From Chromobacterium alticapitis (lineage in GTDB: Bacteria > Pseudomonadota > Gammaproteobacteria > Burkholderiales > Chromobacteriaceae), in assembly GCF_002924365.1 (NCBI RefSeq), contig NZ_PQWB01000056.1, positions 1 through 48,257 of the forward strand: a stretch of 48,257 bases of DNA, written 5' to 3'. Shown one piece after another: positions 35,412 to 46,650 of this stretch; the stretch's first letter is position 1; each line of letters starts with the position of its first letter. Below the pieces are notes generated by a model that was not told the DNA's origin, made no database searches, and saw nothing but the letters and a program-made list of their open reading frames with translations. The position numbers and the translations under genes were made by a program.

Positions 35412-35437
35412 AGCTCAGTGCGTTAACGCACAGAGCT
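35412..35437. promoter_or_regulatory. 26-bp near-perfect palindrome
   Basis: The core GTGCGTTAACGCAC (35418-35431) is a perfect 14-bp palindrome. It is flanked by AGCTC and GAGCT with only an A-A mismatch in each half. No T-run follows on either strand. It lies 100 bp upstream of the promoter at 35540 and could be an operator for a dimeric regulator. Confidence 0.5.
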
Positions 35438-35539
35438 ATTTCTACTTAGTCAATATAATGTATCATTTTCACAGCACCGGCTACCAAAAATAGAGAAAAC
35501 ACTGCATCGCAGCAAATCCAAACCTGACAATACTACTTA

Positions 35540-35568
35540 TTGCATAATGATTTTTGAGCTACTATAGA
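35540..35568 (+). promoter_or_regulatory. candidate promoter of the phasin gene
   Basis: TTGCAT (35540-35545), a 17-nt spacer and TATAGA (35563-35568). It would give a 5' leader of about 200 nt before the phasin start at 35778. Confidence 0.6.
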
Positions 35569-35777
35569 TAACCATCCCCCGCAAAACTATAAAATGGCAC
35601 TTACACTTAACTCCATGGCATCAAGAAGCACTCCAATAAATTAAATACATGTACAACACAGTCATTAATGTAATTAACTGAAATCTCAACCAATTTATAT
35701 TGCAATTATCTAGATAATTTTCATGAATGCCTCAATGGCATAATCGGGGGAGTGACTTAACCATCTCGGAGACTATC

Positions 35778-36110
35778 ATGTCTAAAATCTTAGAAAGCAA
35801 CAGTTCGTCTGATAATGCGACAAATACAATCTTGAAGCTCTTCCAAGCCTCATTAAATGCTACTGAGCGCTTGGCTAAGCTGCAGGTAAAAATGTCAAAG
35901 GAAGTGATTGACTATCATGCCGCAGTGATAAATGAATTCTCATCATCGCCCAATTCACATGATTCATTTTCTAAAATTGGGGAGCTTTCTAGCGATGCGG
36001 TGAATAAGGTATTTTCCCACTCTAAAGATGTATATGATATTTTCTCTGAATCGCAAAACGAAATGTCAAAATTGCTCGGCAAAGCATCCAGCCCAATGAT
36101 GCATGATTGA
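35778..36110 (+). CDS. phasin-family protein
   Basis: This 110-aa helical, Ser-rich protein has the phasin pattern: ILKLFQASLNATERLAKLQVKMSKEVIDYHAAVINEF followed by amphipathic helices. Phasins coat polyhydroxyalkanoate granules. The start at 35778 has GGAG 7 nt upstream; 17 upstream in-frame residues are not family-like. It is convergent with the PHA synthase gene. It is shorter than typical phasins (about 180 aa) and is AT-rich compared with the synthase. Confidence 0.7.
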   Translation: MSKILESNSSSDNATNTILKLFQASLNATERLAKLQVKMSKEVIDYHAAVINEFSSSPNSHDSFSKIGELSSDAVNKVFSHSKDVYDIFSESQNEMSKLLGKASSPMMHD

Positions 36111-36122
36111 GAATAGCGCCCA

Positions 36123-36142
36123 GAGCCTGCCCCTGCAGGCTC
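36123..36142 (+). terminator. hairpin after the phasin gene
   Basis: GAGCCTGC (36123-36130) pairs perfectly with GCAGGCTC (36135-36142) around a 4-nt loop, 12 bp after the stop. Only CTTTG follows, so the U-tract is weak. Confidence 0.6.
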
Positions 36143-36237
36143 CTTTGCCAACTCACCAAAAAAACTACAACCACCTCAAACACATTGCATGCCCACTCAG
36201 CAGGAGCAGGCGCTCATCCCACTCTCAAGCTATTACT

Positions 36238-36311
36238 CCGGCAGCTCAATTCCGTACAGAAACATTCCCTGACCCCTTGATTTACAAGGCAGGTGCTGTA
36301 CGGAAAGTTGC
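36238..36311. repeat. long imperfect inverted repeat between phasin and PHA synthase genes
   Basis: TCCGGCAGC...CCGTACAG (about 36238-36259) is mirrored by CTGTACGG...GCTGCCGGA (36295-36311), with a central run of mismatches in each arm. The loop contains a smaller stem, CCTTG-ATTTA-CAAGG. It could fold as a bidirectional terminator or be a small mobile repeat. Confidence 0.5.
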
Positions 36312-36348
36312 TGCCGGATTAACAGCGAGCAAAGAAGCAATAAGCGAA

Positions 36349-38217
36349 TTAACGCTCCATCACATAAAGGCCGGGAGCTGTCTCTAGCGCAGGGTATGAT
36401 GCACATCCCATCGCGGGCGGCACAACTGGCTCGCCAGACTGATGTGCCAGCCATTTTTCCCATACCGGCCACCAAGACCCATGTTGCGACCGCGTTGTTT
36501 CCAACCAGGTGTCCGGATCCGTATATCGATCTTTTCGACCTCCGACTGATAAGCGGAAATATCGGCCAGGATGTCCCGGCTCGCTGATAATCCCCGCATT
36601 ATGCCCACCACTTGTCAATAGAAAATGACTATCCACATCCAATGCCAGCTGGATCTTATAGACGGATCGCCAAGGAGCAACGTGGTCTATCTCGGTAGCC
36701 ACCACAAATACTGGCGTCCGGATATCGTGCAAGACTACGGGACGGCCATCCACCTGATAACGTCCCTCAAACAAATCGTTATCGAGAAACAAGCGCCGTA
36801 GGTATTCGCTGTGCATCCGATACGGCATACGAGTACTGTCGGCATTCCAAGCCATTAAGTCGGTCATCGACGCGCGTTGTCCCAACAGATATTCCTGCAC
36901 CAATTGCGACCAGATCAGATCGTTGGAGCGCAGCAACTGAAATGCGCCAGCCATCTGCTTGGCGTCCAGATAACCATGACCCCACATGATGTCTTCCAAA
37001 TATGAAATTTGGCTTTCATCAATAAACAGCATCAATTCTCCGGCTTCGGTGAAGTCGATTTGCGCCGCGAGCAAGGTAATAGATTGGATGACGGAATTGT
37101 TTTCCCTAGCCAAGTAAGCCGCCGTGATGGCGAGCAAAGTGCCGCCCAGGCAGTAACCGAGCGCATTGACCCGACATCCCGGCAGGATTTGGCCGATGAT
37201 ATTCAGCGCATCCAACACTCCTAGGCGCAAATAATCGTCCATTCCCAAATTGCGGTCGTCCGCCCCCGGATTGCGCCAAGAGATCATGAACACGGTATAA
37301 CCATGCTCGACCAAGTAGCGCACCAACGAATTGTGCGGCGACAGGTCCAGAATGTAATATTTCATGATCCAGGCGGGAATGAATAGCACCGGCTGAGCCT
37401 TCACCAGTGGCGTCATTGGAGAGTATTGGATCAATTCCATCAGATGGTTGCGAAAGACAACCTTGCCTGGCGTGGTGGCAACCGTTTCGCCTGGAATGAA
37501 CTGCTCAGCTCCCCAAGGCGGCCGCCCTGTCGATATACGCTCCCAGTCTTCCTGCAGATTGCGCCAACCGCGCAACAGATTTTGCCCACTTTCTCGCAAG
37601 GTGCTCTCCTGCGCCAGTGGATTGGTGGCCAGAAAATTCACCGGAGACATCATGTCCAGCAGTTGACGCGCCATAAAGGACACCATCTGCTCATGATGGG
37701 CGGACACGCCTCTGATGCTGGTCGTGGCATTGAGCCACCACTGTTGCTGCAATAGAAAAGCCTGCGAATACAGATTAAATGGCCAGCGCTGCCAGGCTTC
37801 GTCGCGGAAGCGTTTGTCCTGTTCAAGGGGCACAACGCAGGGAGCGCAAGCCGAGCCGACGCAGGCGCGCGGCAGGTAATGCGTCAGCTTGGCCCATTTG
37901 CTGGTTCCGCTATGCGCCAAATGCGCCCACTTTCCGGGTGAGATGGCGAAATGCGTGGCCCAGTCGTAAAAGGCCAAGGCCAGACTGGCGGGTGACAGCC
38001 CCAAAGTGGCGCGCGACATCTGGGCATGCAACATCTGATCGAAAGCGCAGGACCACTCTAGGTCCTGCATCGGGACCGAAGGTGGCTTTTCCATATCAGG
38101 CTGGCTGCCCCCCCAAGGGGATAAAATGGTCCAGGGCTGCAGCCAGGCGTCAACGGCTCGCGCCGGCCATCGCACGGGAGGCGAATCCCACGCTGGTACA
38201 TGAAGACTATCGTCCAC
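36349..38217 (-). CDS. phaC: poly(3-hydroxyalkanoate) synthase (PhaC, class I-like)
   Basis: This 622-aa enzyme polymerises hydroxyacyl-CoA into PHA at granules. The lipase-like box GYCLGG carries the catalytic cysteine at about residue 356; the aspartate is in ATEIDHVAPW near 511 and the histidine in SGGHNAG near 539. The N-terminal PhaC_N region spans about 75-240. The N-terminal 60 residues are Pro/Trp-rich and not family-like. I start it at GTG 38217, with AGGAGG 4 nt before it; GTG 38232 would place AGGAGG inside the gene. It is the last gene of an operon with a desaturase and a slipin. Confidence 0.9.
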   Translation of the reverse strand: MDDSLHVPAWDSPPVRWPARAVDAWLQPWTILSPWGGSQPDMEKPPSVPMQDLEWSCAFDQMLHAQMSRATLGLSPASLALAFYDWATHFAISPGKWAHLAHSGTSKWAKLTHYLPRACVGSACAPCVVPLEQDKRFRDEAWQRWPFNLYSQAFLLQQQWWLNATTSIRGVSAHHEQMVSFMARQLLDMMSPVNFLATNPLAQESTLRESGQNLLRGWRNLQEDWERISTGRPPWGAEQFIPGETVATTPGKVVFRNHLMELIQYSPMTPLVKAQPVLFIPAWIMKYYILDLSPHNSLVRYLVEHGYTVFMISWRNPGADDRNLGMDDYLRLGVLDALNIIGQILPGCRVNALGYCLGGTLLAITAAYLARENNSVIQSITLLAAQIDFTEAGELMLFIDESQISYLEDIMWGHGYLDAKQMAGAFQLLRSNDLIWSQLVQEYLLGQRASMTDLMAWNADSTRMPYRMHSEYLRRLFLDNDLFEGRYQVDGRPVVLHDIRTPVFVVATEIDHVAPWRSVYKIQLALDVDSHFLLTSGGHNAGIISEPGHPGRYFRLSVGGRKDRYTDPDTWLETTRSQHGSWWPVWEKWLAHQSGEPVVPPAMGCASYPALETAPGLYVMER

Positions 38218-38247
38218 CTTGCCTCCTGGCACATTGAAGCGCGCGCT

Positions 38248-39411
38248 CTAGCAATCGTACTGCCTTAATTGCCGCGAAAACTCCGGCAAGCCGTCAATAC
38301 CGCTGCTTTCAGCCCGCCGGCACCAGTCCTCCAATTGGCTGGACAACAGCGCGGTGGAACAGGCGGAACGTTCCCACAGCGAGGCAAGCTCGCGCCTCAT
38401 CGTGTAAATGGTATTCAGCGCCATGCTGAGCGGCAGCACCCGTTCTAAAAGCTCGCCATCCGGCAGCGGTTCCCGAGCGGCATGACGCAACCAGCGACGA
38501 GTCGTTTCCAGCCCCGCAGCCAGATACAGCCCTTCCAGCCGACGCAGCTCCACAGACGCAGTCCGGTGCAGGGCGTGATCGAACCGCTCCAATACCAGAT
38601 AACGATGGGCAATGACTGCATTCATGGTCTTTTCATCGCAATGCAGTTTGAGCGGATTCTGGCGCAAGGGGGGCAATGGCTGGCGCACCATGGCCAAACG
38701 CAAACAGGCGAGCAAGCGGATGTACGCCCAACCGATATCGAATTCCCACCACCGGGCAGACAGTTTGGGAGAGGTAACATAAGCGTGGTGATTGTTATGC
38801 AGCTCCTCGCCCCCAATCAGCACACCCCACGGCACGATGTTGCGCGAGGAGTCGTTGGTCGCAAACAAGCGATAGCCCCAGTAATGGCCGATGCCGTTTA
38901 TAACGCCCGCTGCAAAAACAGGAATCCACAGCATCTGTACCGCCCAAACACTCAATCCGACAGGGCCGAACAACAGTAGGTCAATCAGCAGCATCAAGCC
39001 CACCCCCAGCGCGGAGTGGGTGGTGTAAAGCCGTCGCTCCAGCCAATCATCCGGGGTGTTGCCGCCATAATGCTCCAGCATCACTTGGTCACCGGCCGCG
39101 CGGCGATACAGCTCGCTGCCCTGCAGCAAAACCGTCGTGAGCCCGAAACATTGCGGACTGTGCGGGTCGCCCTGGGTATCGGTCACTGCATGATGCTTGC
39201 GGTGAATGGCGACCCATTCACGAGTCACCATGCCAGTGGTCAGCCACAGCCAGAACCGAAAAAAATGGCTAGCCAGCGGATGCAGCTGCAAGGCCTGGTG
39301 CGCCTGATGCCGGTGAAGAAAGATGGTGACCGCGGCAATGGTGACGTGGGTGAGCCCCAGCGTCGCCAGGACAAGCCCCCACCAGGGCAGATCAAGTAGG
39401 CTCAGTTGCAT
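38248..39411 (-). CDS. acyl-lipid/acyl-CoA fatty acid desaturase
   Basis: This 387-aa integral membrane di-iron desaturase is of the delta-9 type. Histidine boxes are HRHQAH (33-38), HRKHH (70-74) and HNNHH (205-209), with membrane helices around them. The C-terminal 130 residues are a helical, Arg-rich extension (LERFDHALHRTASVELRRLEGL) found in a bacterial subgroup. It introduces a cis double bond in membrane fatty acids. An AAGGAGG Shine-Dalgarno lies 4 nt before the ATG. It is 38 bp after the slipin gene and just before phaC. Confidence 0.88.
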   Translation of the reverse strand: MQLSLLDLPWWGLVLATLGLTHVTIAAVTIFLHRHQAHQALQLHPLASHFFRFWLWLTTGMVTREWVAIHRKHHAVTDTQGDPHSPQCFGLTTVLLQGSELYRRAAGDQVMLEHYGGNTPDDWLERRLYTTHSALGVGLMLLIDLLLFGPVGLSVWAVQMLWIPVFAAGVINGIGHYWGYRLFATNDSSRNIVPWGVLIGGEELHNNHHAYVTSPKLSARWWEFDIGWAYIRLLACLRLAMVRQPLPPLRQNPLKLHCDEKTMNAVIAHRYLVLERFDHALHRTASVELRRLEGLYLAAGLETTRRWLRHAAREPLPDGELLERVLPLSMALNTIYTMRRELASLWERSACSTALLSSQLEDWCRRAESSGIDGLPEFSRQLRQYDC

Positions 39412-39449
39412 GCAACCTCCTTGGCAAGTAGCGAACCGCCGCTTGCCGC

Positions 39450-40361
39450 TTATCCGGCGCCGCTTGCGGCGCGCAAGTCGGCTTCCGCAGCTCCCGCATG
39501 ATTGACTGCCGGGGTCGGCGCGACGCTTCGGCCGGATGCAGGCTTTTTCAACGTAGCGGCCAGCGGATTCAAACTATCCACCATCGCGCTGGGGATCAGA
39601 ATCGTCGTGCCGCGCTCCTTGGTGGTTTCATAGATAATGTTCATCGCTCGCAATTGCAGCGCTGCCGGATGTTCCGCGTAGATATTCGCCGCTTCGACAA
39701 ACTTACTGGCTATTTCCGCTTCGGCGGAACCCAGAATAATCCGGGCCTGTTTTTCGCGCTCGGCCTGCGCCTGGCGAGACATGGCGTCCTGCAGTGCCTC
39801 CGGAATGGCGACATCGCGGATTTCCACCGAGCGCACGGTAATGCCCCATTCCGCGGTTTTCTCTGCGATCTTGCCGCACAGATCCTGTACCATGTTTTGA
39901 CGGTCGCTGAGCAGTACCGCCAACATCGAGGAACCTATCATTTCGCGTAGCGAAGTCTGCGCGACTCGATCAATCGCTTGGCTATAGTCAGTGATGGCCA
40001 AGGCCGCTTTTTTCGCGTCATGCACATGCCAGAAGATGATCGCGTCCACATTCACCGGCACGGTGTCGCGGGTCAGCGCCTGCTCGGCATTGAAGGCGGT
40101 GGTCTGGATTCTTTCATCAATGGTGGCTACCACGCGGTCCACCACCGGGATGATCAAAAACAGGCCCGGACCATTCACGCCGCGCAACTTGCCGGCGCGC
40201 AGCACCACGCATTTTTGCCAGGTGTTGGCCATACGCAAGGATTGCGCAACAATCACGGCGCACAGCCACAGTAAAATGGCCAGCGGCAGATAGCCTACGG
40301 CATAAGCCAGCGCGCCGGACAAAAAGAAAACAGCGACAATAAACGAAGTGATGGAGTTCAT
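39450..40361 (-). CDS. slipin-family SPFH/Band 7 membrane protein
   Basis: This 303-aa protein has N-terminal hydrophobic segments (about residues 4-48) and an SPFH domain (about 58-230): VVLRAGKLRGVNGPGLFLIIPVVD, RDTVPVNVDAIIFWHVHDAKKA and the helical QAQAEREKQARIILGSAEAE. It resembles stomatin-like slipins that form membrane oligomers and microdomains. The start at 40361 has AAGGAG 7 nt upstream; a longer in-frame version is not family-like. It is the first gene of the slipin-desaturase-phaC operon and diverges from a Crp/Fnr regulator. Confidence 0.88.
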   Translation of the reverse strand: MNSITSFIVAVFFLSGALAYAVGYLPLAILLWLCAVIVAQSLRMANTWQKCVVLRAGKLRGVNGPGLFLIIPVVDRVVATIDERIQTTAFNAEQALTRDTVPVNVDAIIFWHVHDAKKAALAITDYSQAIDRVAQTSLREMIGSSMLAVLLSDRQNMVQDLCGKIAEKTAEWGITVRSVEIRDVAIPEALQDAMSRQAQAEREKQARIILGSAEAEIASKFVEAANIYAEHPAALQLRAMNIIYETTKERGTTILIPSAMVDSLNPLAATLKKPASGRSVAPTPAVNHAGAAEADLRAASGAG

Positions 40362-40474
40362 GGCGGCACTCCTTGCCTGAGGTTTGAACGCAGGTGCTGA
40401 CGATGCTTCAGCATCGGCGCTTTTGCCATGCCCCATCTGTACGCTGTCATACATAGGGATGAAAATTGAGGCCT

Positions 40475-40492
40475 TGTGTCATTTCAAACACA
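40475..40492. promoter_or_regulatory. dyad in the slipin-Crp divergent region
   Basis: TGTGT-N8-ACACA lies between the divergent starts. It recalls Crp/Fnr-type half sites, but the spacing is 8 rather than 6, so binding by the adjacent regulator is only a suggestion. Confidence 0.35.
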
Positions 40493-40610
40493 TCGCTGCT
40501 CTGGGGCGCAGAACGCAATAGACAGGGAGATGACGGCTCGCCCGTCGCGCCTGCGGCTCGCTTTCAGCAATGCGGTTTTCTTTCATAATGGCTTGAAGAC
40601 TGGAGAAGAC

Positions 40611-41330
40611 ATGGGCAGCAATGATGACCCCAGGCGGAATGGCTTGCTCGCAAAACTGCCCGAACTCGAATGGCAAAGATTGGCCCCGCAGCTGGAGCCG
40701 GTGGAAATGCCATTGGGCAAGGTGCTGTATGAACCAGGCTGCACGCTAAGCCATATCTACTTTCCGAGCACTGCCATCGTCTCGCTGCTCTACGTGATGG
40801 AGGATGGCGCCTCTGCGGAAATCGCCGTGGTCGGCCTTGAGGGGGTTGTCGGCATTGCCTTGTTCATGGGCGGCGAAACGACGCCGAGCCGCGCGGTGGT
40901 GCAAAGCGCCGGCCAGGGCTACCGACTGAGGGCCGAAATTTTAAAGGATGAATTCAAACGCGCGGGCTCGATGATGCATCTGCTGCTGCGCTACACCCAG
41001 GCATTAATCACCCAGATGGGACAAACCGCCGTATGCAATCGACATCACTCGCTGGATCAACAACTGTGCCGCTGGCTATTGCTGAGCCTGGATCGGCTGC
41101 AAGGCAATGAGTTGGTCATGACGCAGGAGCTGATCGCCAATATGCTGGGCGTGCGTCGCGAGGGCGTCACTGAGGCCGCGCTTAAGTTGCAGAAGGCTGG
41201 ACTGATCCACTATGCGCGCGGCCATATCACCATTGTGGATCGAGACGGACTGGAAAAGCGCACTTGCGAATGCTACGACGTCGTGAGAAAAGAGTATCAA
41301 CGCTTGTTGAACGCGCCGCTATCTCGGTAA
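40611..41330 (+). CDS. Crp/Fnr-family transcriptional regulator
   Basis: This 239-aa regulator has an N-terminal cyclic-nucleotide-binding-like domain (about residues 30-140; PLGKVLYEPGCTLSHIYFPSTAIVSLLYVMEDG). The C-terminal winged helix is at about 165-225, with the recognition region ELIANMLGVRREGVTEAALKLQKAG. It lacks the N-terminal cysteines of FNR, so it is not an iron-sulphur sensor of that kind. A GGAG Shine-Dalgarno lies 6 nt before the ATG. It is divergent from the slipin operon and probably controls it. Confidence 0.88.
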   Translation: MGSNDDPRRNGLLAKLPELEWQRLAPQLEPVEMPLGKVLYEPGCTLSHIYFPSTAIVSLLYVMEDGASAEIAVVGLEGVVGIALFMGGETTPSRAVVQSAGQGYRLRAEILKDEFKRAGSMMHLLLRYTQALITQMGQTAVCNRHHSLDQQLCRWLLLSLDRLQGNELVMTQELIANMLGVRREGVTEAALKLQKAGLIHYARGHITIVDRDGLEKRTCECYDVVRKEYQRLLNAPLSR

Positions 41331-41396
41331 GCCTGATGGCGTTGACTGGGCGGCATCGCGCAACCAGCGGCGCGCTGCCCGACAAGACAGGTACAC

Positions 41397-44078
<2,682 letters not shown>

Positions 44079-44133
44079 GAGGAACTCCGGTGAGAAGGCC
44101 GACAGCAACGATACAGGCGAGATCAGCTTTGAC

Positions 44134-44144
44134 TATGACTCATA
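44134..44144. promoter_or_regulatory. short palindrome in the acnA-fumC divergent region
   Basis: TATGACTCATA is an 11-bp palindrome located about 30 bp before the fumC start and 55 bp before acnA. Promoters for both genes must lie within about 100 bp; I see only weak hexamers (TTGACT at 44129-44134). Confidence 0.3.
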
Positions 44145-44175
44145 AATAGAGTTCTACCAGATGGAGCCAATCGAG

Positions 44176-45561
44176 ATGAGCAAAGCACGACGTGCGGAGA
44201 CCGATAGCTTCGGCCCGATTGACGTGGCAGAGAGCGCGCTATGGGGCGCGCAGACCCAGCGCTCGCTTGAACACTTTGCGATTTCCAGCGAGCGAATGCC
44301 GCCGGAACTGATTCTGGCGCTGGCTATGGTGAAGCGCGCGGCGGCGCTCGCCAATCAGGAGCTAGGGCTACTGAACGAGGCCAAAGCCCAGGCAATCGTC
44401 ACCGCCTCGGATGAAGTGCTGGCAAATCAGCACAGCAAGCAATTCCCCTTGTCGCTTTGGCAGACTGGCTCGGGGACCCAGACCAATATGAACCTGAACG
44501 AAGTGTTGGCCAATCGCGCCTCAGAATTGCTGGGCGGAAAACGCGGCCCGTCGCGGCAGGTTCACGCAAATGACGAGGTCAATCTCGGCCAGTCGTCCAA
44601 TGATGTGTTTCCCACCGCGATGCATGTGGCGGCGGTGATCGGGCTGAATCATAGGCTGCTGCCCAGCCTGGCTCGGCTGCGGCAGGCGTTAGAGGAAAAG
44701 TCGCTCGAATTCGCCGACATCATCAAAATCGGCCGCACCCACCTTCAGGATGCCACGCCGCTTACGCTGGGCCAGGAAATCTCAGGCTGGGCCGCCCAGC
44801 TGCAACATGCTGAACAGGCGATTCAGCTCAGCCTGCCGGCGCTGTGCCAATTGGCGATAGGCGGCACCGCAGTCGGCACCGGCCTCAATACCCATCCGCA
44901 CTTTGGCACCAAGGTGGCGGACATACTGTCTACCCAGACTCATTTGCCCTTTGTAAGCGCTGTCAACAAGTTCGCCGCATTGGCCAGCCATGATGCGCTC
45001 ACTTCAGCCCATGGGGCGCTGAAAACCTTGGCCGCCTCGTTAATGAAGATAGCTAACGACATCCGCTGGCTCGCCTCCGGCCCACGATGTGGCTTGGGCG
45101 AACTGGCTCTCCCGGAAAATGAGCCAGGCAGCTCCATCATGCCGGGCAAGGTCAACCCTACTCAATGCGAAGCCATCACCATGCTATGCTGCCAAGTAAT
45201 GGGTAACGATGTAGCGATTTCCATCGGCGCGGCCTCAGGCAATTTCGAACTGAATGTATTCAAGCCGCTAATCGCGCACAATTTCCTTCAAAGCGTACGC
45301 CTGCTGACCGATGGCATGGCCAGCTTGCGCCAACACTGCGTGCAGGGCATGCAGGCCAGGCGCGAGCGCATCGGCCAACTGTTGGAGCAGTCTCTGATGC
45401 TTGCCACCGCGCTCAATCCCCATATCGGCTATGACAAGGCAGCCGCCATCGCCCGGCACGCTCATCAGTGCGGCGGCACGCTGAGGCAATCTGCGCTGGA
45501 GTTAGGCTATCTCAGCGGAGAACAGTTTGATGCCTGGGTCAGACCGCAGGATATGATATAA
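44176..45561 (+). CDS. fumC: fumarate hydratase, class II
   Basis: This 461-aa iron-free fumarase is of the same superfamily as AspA. It has the fumarase block [18 protein letters not shown] near residue 100, [17 protein letters not shown] near 136, [12 protein letters not shown] near 195 and [16 protein letters not shown] near 312. The start at 44176 is preferred for a GGAG Shine-Dalgarno 9 nt upstream; ATG 44161 would add five residues. It pairs divergently with acnA, so two consecutive citric-acid-cycle-type hydratases share a control region. Confidence 0.92.
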   Translation: MSKARRAETDSFGPIDVAESALWGAQTQRSLEHFAISSERMPPELILALAMVKRAAALANQELGLLNEAKAQAIVTASDEVLANQHSKQFPLSLWQTGSGTQTNMNLNEVLANRASELLGGKRGPSRQVHANDEVNLGQSSNDVFPTAMHVAAVIGLNHRLLPSLARLRQALEEKSLEFADIIKIGRTHLQDATPLTLGQEISGWAAQLQHAEQAIQLSLPALCQLAIGGTAVGTGLNTHPHFGTKVADILSTQTHLPFVSAVNKFAALASHDALTSAHGALKTLAASLMKIANDIRWLASGPRCGLGELALPENEPGSSIMPGKVNPTQCEAITMLCCQVMGNDVAISIGAASGNFELNVFKPLIAHNFLQSVRLLTDGMASLRQHCVQGMQARRERIGQLLEQSLMLATALNPHIGYDKAAAIARHAHQCGGTLRQSALELGYLSGEQFDAWVRPQDMI

Positions 45562-45621
45562 AAAATGCATAGTTTATAACTTTTTCAACAAAAAACCGCT
45601 AATTGCTCCTAAACTGCTGCT

Positions 45622-45676
45622 TAGGCGAGCCTGGGAAAACCTATTAGGGCTTATCGCAAAAATCCGGGCTCGCCTA
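45622..45676. repeat. 13-bp inverted repeat at the left edge of the IS5-type remnant
   Basis: TAGGCGAGCCTGG (45622-45634) pairs with 45664-45676 with one wobble pair. The 29-nt loop includes the presumed IS end. It may be the fumC terminator into which the element inserted, or part of the IS. Confidence 0.4.
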
Positions 45677-46436
45677 GGCTTTGTGGGCTGACCGCATGAG
45701 CACATCTGCCCCGTAGCAGTGCCGAAGCACCAGGAAAGCCTACAAGCAAGCCCTGATACGGCGTGGCACCTGTCCATCTGGCTAAATACCAGCATGATGT
45801 GGCAGACAAGGCCACAGAGGATGCTAACCCAAGCGCAGACCTACAATGATGCGGCCATTACGGTCTGTTTAACCATCAAGAATCCGTTTGGGCTGGCGTT
45901 AAGACAGACCATCGGTTTCATCCAAAGTCTGTTCAAGCCGACAGGCCCGGGCTTGAGCCTCCCGAACGACTGCCCCCTGTTTTGGCGTCAGCAAACGCTG
46001 CAAGTCAGCATTCCCCATAACAAGAGTAAGCGCATTGCATCCAGCCTGCATGAGCGGCAGCAGCGCTTTAGATAGCAAGACACGCAATGCGGCGTTTGCG
46101 GCGCGTGATGCCACGGGGCGTATCCCCATGCGACGATAGAAAGGGATTTCACTGGGCAAGTACTCGGCACAAGACTCTCCGGGCCCCCAAGTGATGGGAC
46201 AGGACAATCAGGAAACGCTGGAGCGACTGCCATCGCCTCAACTTGATGAAAATCAAGATGCATTGCTTCAAACGGCAGGGAAAAGCATGATGATCCGGCG
46301 CGTCGATGGCCAAGAGATAACGCTGCAAGTGAGTAGAAACGCTTCAGTATGCAGGCCCATCCATGCACGGTAGTGGTAGCATAAATCGGCTCTAAGAAAG
46401 AGGAGAATCATCTTGTTTTGGATTTATGCAACAGGG
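45647..46436 (+). mobile_element. degenerate IS5-type insertion sequence
   Basis: The transposase N-terminal half reads, across a frameshift, RKAYKQALIRRG (one frame) then LSIWLNTSMMW and TYNDAAITVCLTIKNPFGLALRQTIGFIQSLF in the next. This is the standard IS5-family N-terminal pattern. The frame stops at 46075 before the catalytic core and no core is recognisable after it. Likely ends are GCAAAAATCC near 45655 and its partner GCATAAATCC (minus strand, near 46420). The element is inactive. It separates the fumC gene from the AT-rich GGDEF gene. Confidence 0.65.
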
Positions 46437-46650
46437 TCGCTCAGAAATGAAACCATGCACAAAAAATCGAAATGCGTTAAAGCAGAGTCATTCATCAACT
46501 GAACCATTCTACTTTAAACATCGCCCCTATTTTACTTGACTATTAAAACTGAAAACATAAAACACCTTACCACTCTATCAAACTGGAAGAGTGAGCCCTG
46601 AATGCGGAAATTTTAAACACTCAATTACGCTCACCGCCAAGGAGGTATGA
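46437..46650. other. AT-rich leader of the GGDEF gene
   Basis: About 210 bp of A/T-rich DNA between the IS remnant and the diguanylate cyclase start. An AAGGAGG Shine-Dalgarno lies 5 nt before 46651. I see no strong promoter pair. Confidence 0.4.

Larger units (their letters stand above)
35033..35777. other. AT-rich non-coding region
   Basis: About 745 bp of DNA much poorer in GC than its surroundings, with no convincing gene. It holds the promoter of the leftward small gene (not resolved), a 26-bp palindrome at 35412-35437, and a rightward promoter at 35540-35568 for the phasin gene. The rest shows short A/T tracts. The base composition fits acquired DNA or a regulatory region bound by a silencer. 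Confidence 0.6.

Noticed and set aside
45899-46368. Leftward frames over the IS5-type remnant
   Set aside because: They run opposite to the transposase pattern and show no family resemblance; treated as chance frames in decayed DNA.
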